A stretch of DNA of 64,000 bases from Pseudomonas sp. ANT_H4 (GTDB lineage Bacteria > Pseudomonadota > Gammaproteobacteria > Pseudomonadales > Pseudomonadaceae). The translations under genes and the position numbers were made by a program. The stretch lies in the NCBI RefSeq assembly GCF_008369295.1, contig NZ_VOBG01000015.1, forward strand, positions 62,001 to 126,000, given 5' to 3'. Below are positions 60,384 through 64,000 of this stretch, in pieces. Numbering within the stretch: position 1 is the stretch's first letter; each line of letters opens with the position of its first letter. The notes beneath the pieces were generated by a model, which worked only from the letters and a program-made list of their open reading frames with translations, had not been told where the DNA came from and searched no databases.

Positions 60384-61730
60384 ATGCAGAACTCGACCCA
60401 AGCGGCGAATGCCTGGCGCATTCTGTTCCTGCTGTTCCTGGCGAACCTGTTCAATTTCTTCGATCGCACCATCCCGGCGATTATCATCGAACCGATTCGC
60501 ATGGAATGGCACCTCAGTGACTTCCAACTCGGCATCATCGGTACTGCGTTCACCATCGTCTACGCCATTGCGGGCCTGCCGCTGGGACGCATGGCCGACA
60601 CCGGTTCGCGCAGCAAGCTGATGGGCTGGGGCCTGGCGGCCTGGAGCGGGCTAACGGCGGTCAATGGCATGGTTGGCAGTTTCTGGACCTTCCTGCTGGT
60701 GCGCATGGGTATCGGCATTGGTGAAGCCAGCTACGCTCCGGCTGCCAACTCGCTGATTGGCGACTTGTTTCCGCCGCACCGCCGGGCGAGGGCCATGGGC
60801 ATTTTCATGCTGGGCCTGCCGTTGGGCCTGTTGCTGGCGTTCTTTACCATCGGCGCGATGGTCAAGGCTTTCGACAGCTGGCGCGCGCCGTTCTTTATTG
60901 CCGCCGTGCCGGGGCTGATCCTCGCGGTGTTCATGTTCTACATCAAGGAACCCAAGCGAGGCGCTGCGGAAGCCGTGCAAGTCTCCCAGGAAAAGGTCGA
61001 TCGGCCGATCCGTCGGGTGCTGGCGATACCGACCTTTCTCTGGCTGGTACTGGCCGGGCTGTGCTTCAACTTCGCCACCTACGCGTGCAACTCGTTCCTG
61101 GTGCCGATGTTGCAGCGCTACTTTCTGATGCCATTGCAGGAAGCGGCTGTCGCCACTGGGGTGATTGTCGGCGTGACCGGGTTGTTTGGTCTGACACTGG
61201 GTGGTTGGGTGGCCGACAAGATTCACCAACGTATCCCCAATGGGCGGCTGTTGTTCGCCGCCTTCAGCCTGATTATTTCGACGGTGTGTACGGCGTGGGC
61301 TCTGCACGCGGGGCGTATCGAGATTGGCGTGTTCGTTGCTGTGTTCAGCGTTGGCTGGCTGTTTGCCTATAACTTCTACACATGCGTCTACACCGCGATT
61401 CAGGACGTGGTGGAACCGCGCCTGCGGGCCACGGCCATGGCGCTGTTTTTTGCCGGGTTGTATTTGTTGGGTGGTGGCATGGGGCCGGTGGTGGTGGGTG
61501 GTCTGTCCGATCACTTTGCCCATACGGCGATGTACGCGGCGGGTGCTGAGCAAATGAGCGAAGCCTTTAAAGCTGTGGGCCTGCACGACGCCATGTACCT
61601 GATTCCGGTCGCGCTATTTTTGACTATGGTGTTTCTGTTTCAGGCATCGCGGTGTTTTGTGAAGGATGCCCAGCGAATGAGGGATGGGTTGGGAGTGGTG
61701 GAGGTTGCGAGCCCGGCGGTCACGGCTTGA
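60384..61730 (+). CDS. MFS transporter (spinster-like)
   Basis: A 448-residue major facilitator with 12 predicted helices. The A-like motif GLPLGRMADTGSRSKLMGWGLAAWS and FNFFDRTIPAIIIEPI at the N-terminus are typical of spinster-like MFS proteins. GIGEASYAPAANSLIGDLFPPHRRARAMG is the motif of the fourth helix and loop. Substrate unknown. ATG 60384 is preceded by an A/G-rich stretch (aaagagacgg). A terminator follows at 61748-61773. Confidence 0.87.
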   Translation: MQNSTQAANAWRILFLLFLANLFNFFDRTIPAIIIEPIRMEWHLSDFQLGIIGTAFTIVYAIAGLPLGRMADTGSRSKLMGWGLAAWSGLTAVNGMVGSFWTFLLVRMGIGIGEASYAPAANSLIGDLFPPHRRARAMGIFMLGLPLGLLLAFFTIGAMVKAFDSWRAPFFIAAVPGLILAVFMFYIKEPKRGAAEAVQVSQEKVDRPIRRVLAIPTFLWLVLAGLCFNFATYACNSFLVPMLQRYFLMPLQEAAVATGVIVGVTGLFGLTLGGWVADKIHQRIPNGRLLFAAFSLIISTVCTAWALHAGRIEIGVFVAVFSVGWLFAYNFYTCVYTAIQDVVEPRLRATAMALFFAGLYLLGGGMGPVVVGGLSDHFAHTAMYAAGAEQMSEAFKAVGLHDAMYLIPVALFLTMVFLFQASRCFVKDAQRMRDGLGVVEVASPAVTA

Positions 61731-61747
61731 TGAGCTCAGATTAAAAG

Positions 61748-61773
61748 AAGGCCCGCATTGCGCGGGCCTTTTT
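61748..61773 (+). terminator. Terminator between the MFS gene and rapA
   Basis: AAGGCCCGC (61748-61756) pairs with GCGGGCCTT (61762-61770), and a five-T run follows. It stops the MFS transcript and, by its symmetry, may act on the convergent rapA. Confidence 0.88.
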
Positions 61774-61795
61774 GTTCAGCAGGGCAGGGTGGTAA

Positions 61796-64000
61796 TCAAC
61801 CCGCTACCAACACCCGAATCGCTTCCAGTCGCAGCGCCGCCTTGTCGAGCATGGCCAGGCCTTGCTCACGTTGCTGACGCAGGGCAATCAGTTCGCTGTC
61901 GCGCACGGTCGGGTTGACCGCTTGCAGGGCGCTCAGGCGTGCCAGCTCTTCGTCGGTGTCGGCGGCCAGACGGCGCTGGGCCTCGGCTACGCGCTCGGCG
62001 TGACGCGGGGCGATCTTCTCTTCACCGGCATTGATCCGTGGCGTCAGTTGATCGCGCTGGGCCTGTACGAACTTGTTGGCGCTGGCCCGTGGCACGCTTT
62101 CCAGCTGATCGTTTAAGGTCTCGAATGACACCCGGCCTGACAGGTCATTGCCGTTGGCATCCAGCAGGCAGCGCAGCGCCGCCGGTGGCAGGTAGCGGCC
62201 CAGTTGCAGCGAACGCGGGGCAACCACTTCGCTGACGTAGAGCAGTTCCAGCAGCACGGTGCCCGGCTTGAGGGCCTTGTTCTTGATCATCGCCACGGCG
62301 GTATTGCCCATGGAACCGGACAGTACCAAGTCCATGCCGCCCTGGACCATCGGGTGTTCCCAGGTGATGAACTGCATGTCTTCGCGCGACAGCGCCTGGT
62401 TGCGGTCGTAGGTGATGGTCACGCCTTCGTCGTCGCCCAGGGGGAAGCTGGCGTCGAGCATTTTTTCGCTGGGCTTGAGGATCAGCGCGTTTTCCGAATG
62501 GTCTTCGCTGTCGATACCGAAAGCGTCGAACAGGGTTTCCATGTAGATCGGCAGGGCGAACTGGTCGTCCTGTTCCAGGATGTCTTCCACCAGCGCATCA
62601 CCTTCGCCGGCGCCACCGGAGTTCAGCTCCAGCAAACGGTCGCGACCGGTGTGCAGCTCAGCTTCCAGGCGCACGCGCTCGGTGCGGGCTTCGTCGATCA
62701 GCCCTTGCCACTCGTCGTCATCGGCGTTTTCCAGCAGCGGCAGCAGGCGCGGGCCAAACTGATGCTGCAAGGCGTTGCCGGTCGGGCAGGTGTTGAGGAA
62801 GGCGTTTAGCGCTTCGTGATACCACTGGAACAGCCGCTGTTGGGGGCTGGTTTCCAGGTACGGGACATGCAGCTCGATTACATGCTTCTGGCCGATCCGG
62901 TCCAGACGGCCGATCCGCTGTTCCAGCAGGTCGGGGTGGGACGGCAGGTCGAAGAGCACCAGGTGGTGGGAGAACTGGAAGTTGCGGCCCTCACTGCCGA
63001 TTTCCGAACAGATCAGCACCTGGGCACCGAACTCTTCATCAGCAAAGTAGGCAGCAGCACGATCCCGCTCGAGGATGTTCATGCCCTCGTGGAACACCGT
63101 GGCCGGGATGCCGGAGCGCACGCGCAGGGCGTCTTCCAGGTCCATGGCGGTTTCGGCGTGGGCGCAGATCACCAGGACCTTGGTGCGCTTGAGCATTTTC
63201 AACTGGTCGATCAGCCACTCGACCCGAGGGTCGAAGCGCCACCAGCGTTGTTCTTCCTCTACGTCCGGCAGGGCCTGGAAGCTGACTTCCGGGTACAGCT
63301 CGGCATGTTCGCTCAATGGCAGCTCGAGGTATTCGTCCGGGCATGGCAGCGGGTAGGCATGCAGCTTGCGCTCCGGGAAACCCTGCACGGCAGCGCGAGT
63401 GTTGCGAAACAGCACGCGGCCGGTGCCGTGGCGGTCCAGCAGTTCGCGGACCAGGCGGGCACTGGCTTCGGTATCGCCATCGTTGACGGCGGTCAGCAGG
63501 GCTTCGCCTTCGTTGCCGAGGAAGTTCTGGATGGTCTTGTGCGCGGTTGGCGAGAGACGGCCCTTGTCCAGCAGCTCCTGGACGGCTTCGGCTACAGGGC
63601 GATAATTTTCGCTCTCTGCGCGAAAAGCGTGCAGGTCGTGGAAACGGTTTGGGTCCAGCAGGCGCAGACGGGCGAAGTGACTGTCCTGACCCAGTTGTTC
63701 CGGGGTGGCGGTGAGCAGCAGTACGCCAGGAATGACTTCGGCGAGTTGTTCGACCAGCACGTATTCAGGGCTGGCATTTTCTTCGTGCCAGACCAGGTGG
63801 TGGGCTTCGTCGACTACCAGCAAGTCCCAGCCGGCGGCGAACAGTGCGTCCTGGGCTTTCTCGTCATCTACCAGCCATTCCAAGGCTACCAGCGCGAGCT
63901 GGGTGTCTTCGAACGGGTTGGCGGCATCGCTTTCGATAAAGCGTTCTTCGTCGAACAGCGCCACTTGCAGGTTGAAGCGGCGGCGCATTTCTACCAGCCA
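61796..64000 (-). CDS. rapA: RNA polymerase-associated ATPase RapA, C-terminal part
   Basis: RapA (HepA) is a Swi2/Snf2 ATPase that binds RNA polymerase and promotes its recycling. The frame is open to the window end, so the start (N-terminal Tudor-like part and Walker A) is outside; about 734 of some 950 residues are seen. The DEAH box is LLVVDEAHHLVW. Helicase motifs V and VI are ICSEIGSEGRNFQFSHHLVLFDLP and LLEQRIGRLDRIGQKH. The C-terminal RapA domains extend to the stop. It converges on the MFS gene. Confidence 0.95.
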   Translation of the reverse strand, partial: WLVEMRRRFNLQVALFDEERFIESDAANPFEDTQLALVALEWLVDDEKAQDALFAAGWDLLVVDEAHHLVWHEENASPEYVLVEQLAEVIPGVLLLTATPEQLGQDSHFARLRLLDPNRFHDLHAFRAESENYRPVAEAVQELLDKGRLSPTAHKTIQNFLGNEGEALLTAVNDGDTEASARLVRELLDRHGTGRVLFRNTRAAVQGFPERKLHAYPLPCPDEYLELPLSEHAELYPEVSFQALPDVEEEQRWWRFDPRVEWLIDQLKMLKRTKVLVICAHAETAMDLEDALRVRSGIPATVFHEGMNILERDRAAAYFADEEFGAQVLICSEIGSEGRNFQFSHHLVLFDLPSHPDLLEQRIGRLDRIGQKHVIELHVPYLETSPQQRLFQWYHEALNAFLNTCPTGNALQHQFGPRLLPLLENADDDEWQGLIDEARTERVRLEAELHTGRDRLLELNSGGAGEGDALVEDILEQDDQFALPIYMETLFDAFGIDSEDHSENALILKPSEKMLDASFPLGDDEGVTITYDRNQALSREDMQFITWEHPMVQGGMDLVLSGSMGNTAVAMIKNKALKPGTVLLELLYVSEVVAPRSLQLGRYLPPAALRCLLDANGNDLSGRVSFETLNDQLESVPRASANKFVQAQRDQLTPRINAGEEKIAPRHAERVAEAQRRLAADTDEELARLSALQAVNPTVRDSELIALRQQREQGLAMLDKAALRLEAIRVLVAG

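Overview
This window is a chromosomal segment of a Pseudomonas, most likely of the P. fluorescens group. The reasons are the gene runs pyrG-kdsA-eno-ftsB-ispD ... ispF-truD-surE-pcm-nlpD-rpoS and braCDEFG, a long block whose order matches what I recall of P. aeruginosa PA1032-PA1053, high G+C coding, and REP-type hairpins with the CAGGCAAGCCAGCC or GTTCCCACG cores typical of fluorescent pseudomonads. No rRNA, tRNA or CRISPR array was recognised.

Layout. (1) 1-12046, + strand core: CTP synthase (cut by the window start), KDO-8-P synthase, enolase, divisome protein FtsB, MEP-pathway genes ispD and ispF, a LysR gene divergent from the glutathione-dependent formaldehyde pair adhC/fghA, then truD-surE-pcm-nlpD-rpoS. 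(2) 12047-18013: a break from the P. aeruginosa order after rpoS (no rsmZ or fdxA), a cold-shock gene, dcd, a small Pro-rich ORF, and a basic amino acid ABC transporter operon aotJQMOP without argR. (3) 18248-26915: a QuiP-like acylase, a GST, an isochorismatase-fold protein, a His-rich SEC-C protein with a lipoprotein, then an accessory insert of about 3 kb. The insert holds an intact S-type pyocin with a colicin E3-like rRNase domain and its immunity gene, an IS3-family remnant, and a serine recombinase pseudogene cut by that IS end. The block closes with a ychJ-like gene and a DUF6231-type gene. (4) 27107-38433: OmpA-like lipoproteins, a DUF1145/Gly-rich secreted pair, a CopD-like membrane protein, dinG, a GH50-agarase-like secreted protein, a serine beta-lactamase-fold esterase, pdxH and a SlyB-like lipoprotein. 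(5) 38510-40028: a second S-type pyocin, broken by an apparent deletion-frameshift, with an intact HEAT-like immunity gene. (6) 40185-46836: nhaA, a PLP enzyme, an FAD protein, a lipoprotein, and an SDR with a divergent LysR regulator. (7) 46833-49300: a complete bufferin-type RiPP operon (DUF2282 precursor, DUF692/MNIO enzyme, DUF2063 partner, DoxX protein). (8) 49490-54492: the braCDEFG branched-chain amino acid importer. (9) 54834-64000: a DUF2288 protein, a REPIN, a large tubulin/FtsZ-superfamily-like protein of unknown role, an MHYT-GGDEF-EAL protein, an MFS transporter, and the C-terminal part of rapA.

The most interesting regions are the bufferin operon, the 725-residue tubulin-like protein with a GGGTGSG loop, and the two pyocin loci at opposite stages (one intact, one broken with its immunity gene kept). 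Next come the decayed recombinase/IS junction and the GH50-like hydrolase. All functions are read from the sequence and from family knowledge; no database search was run.
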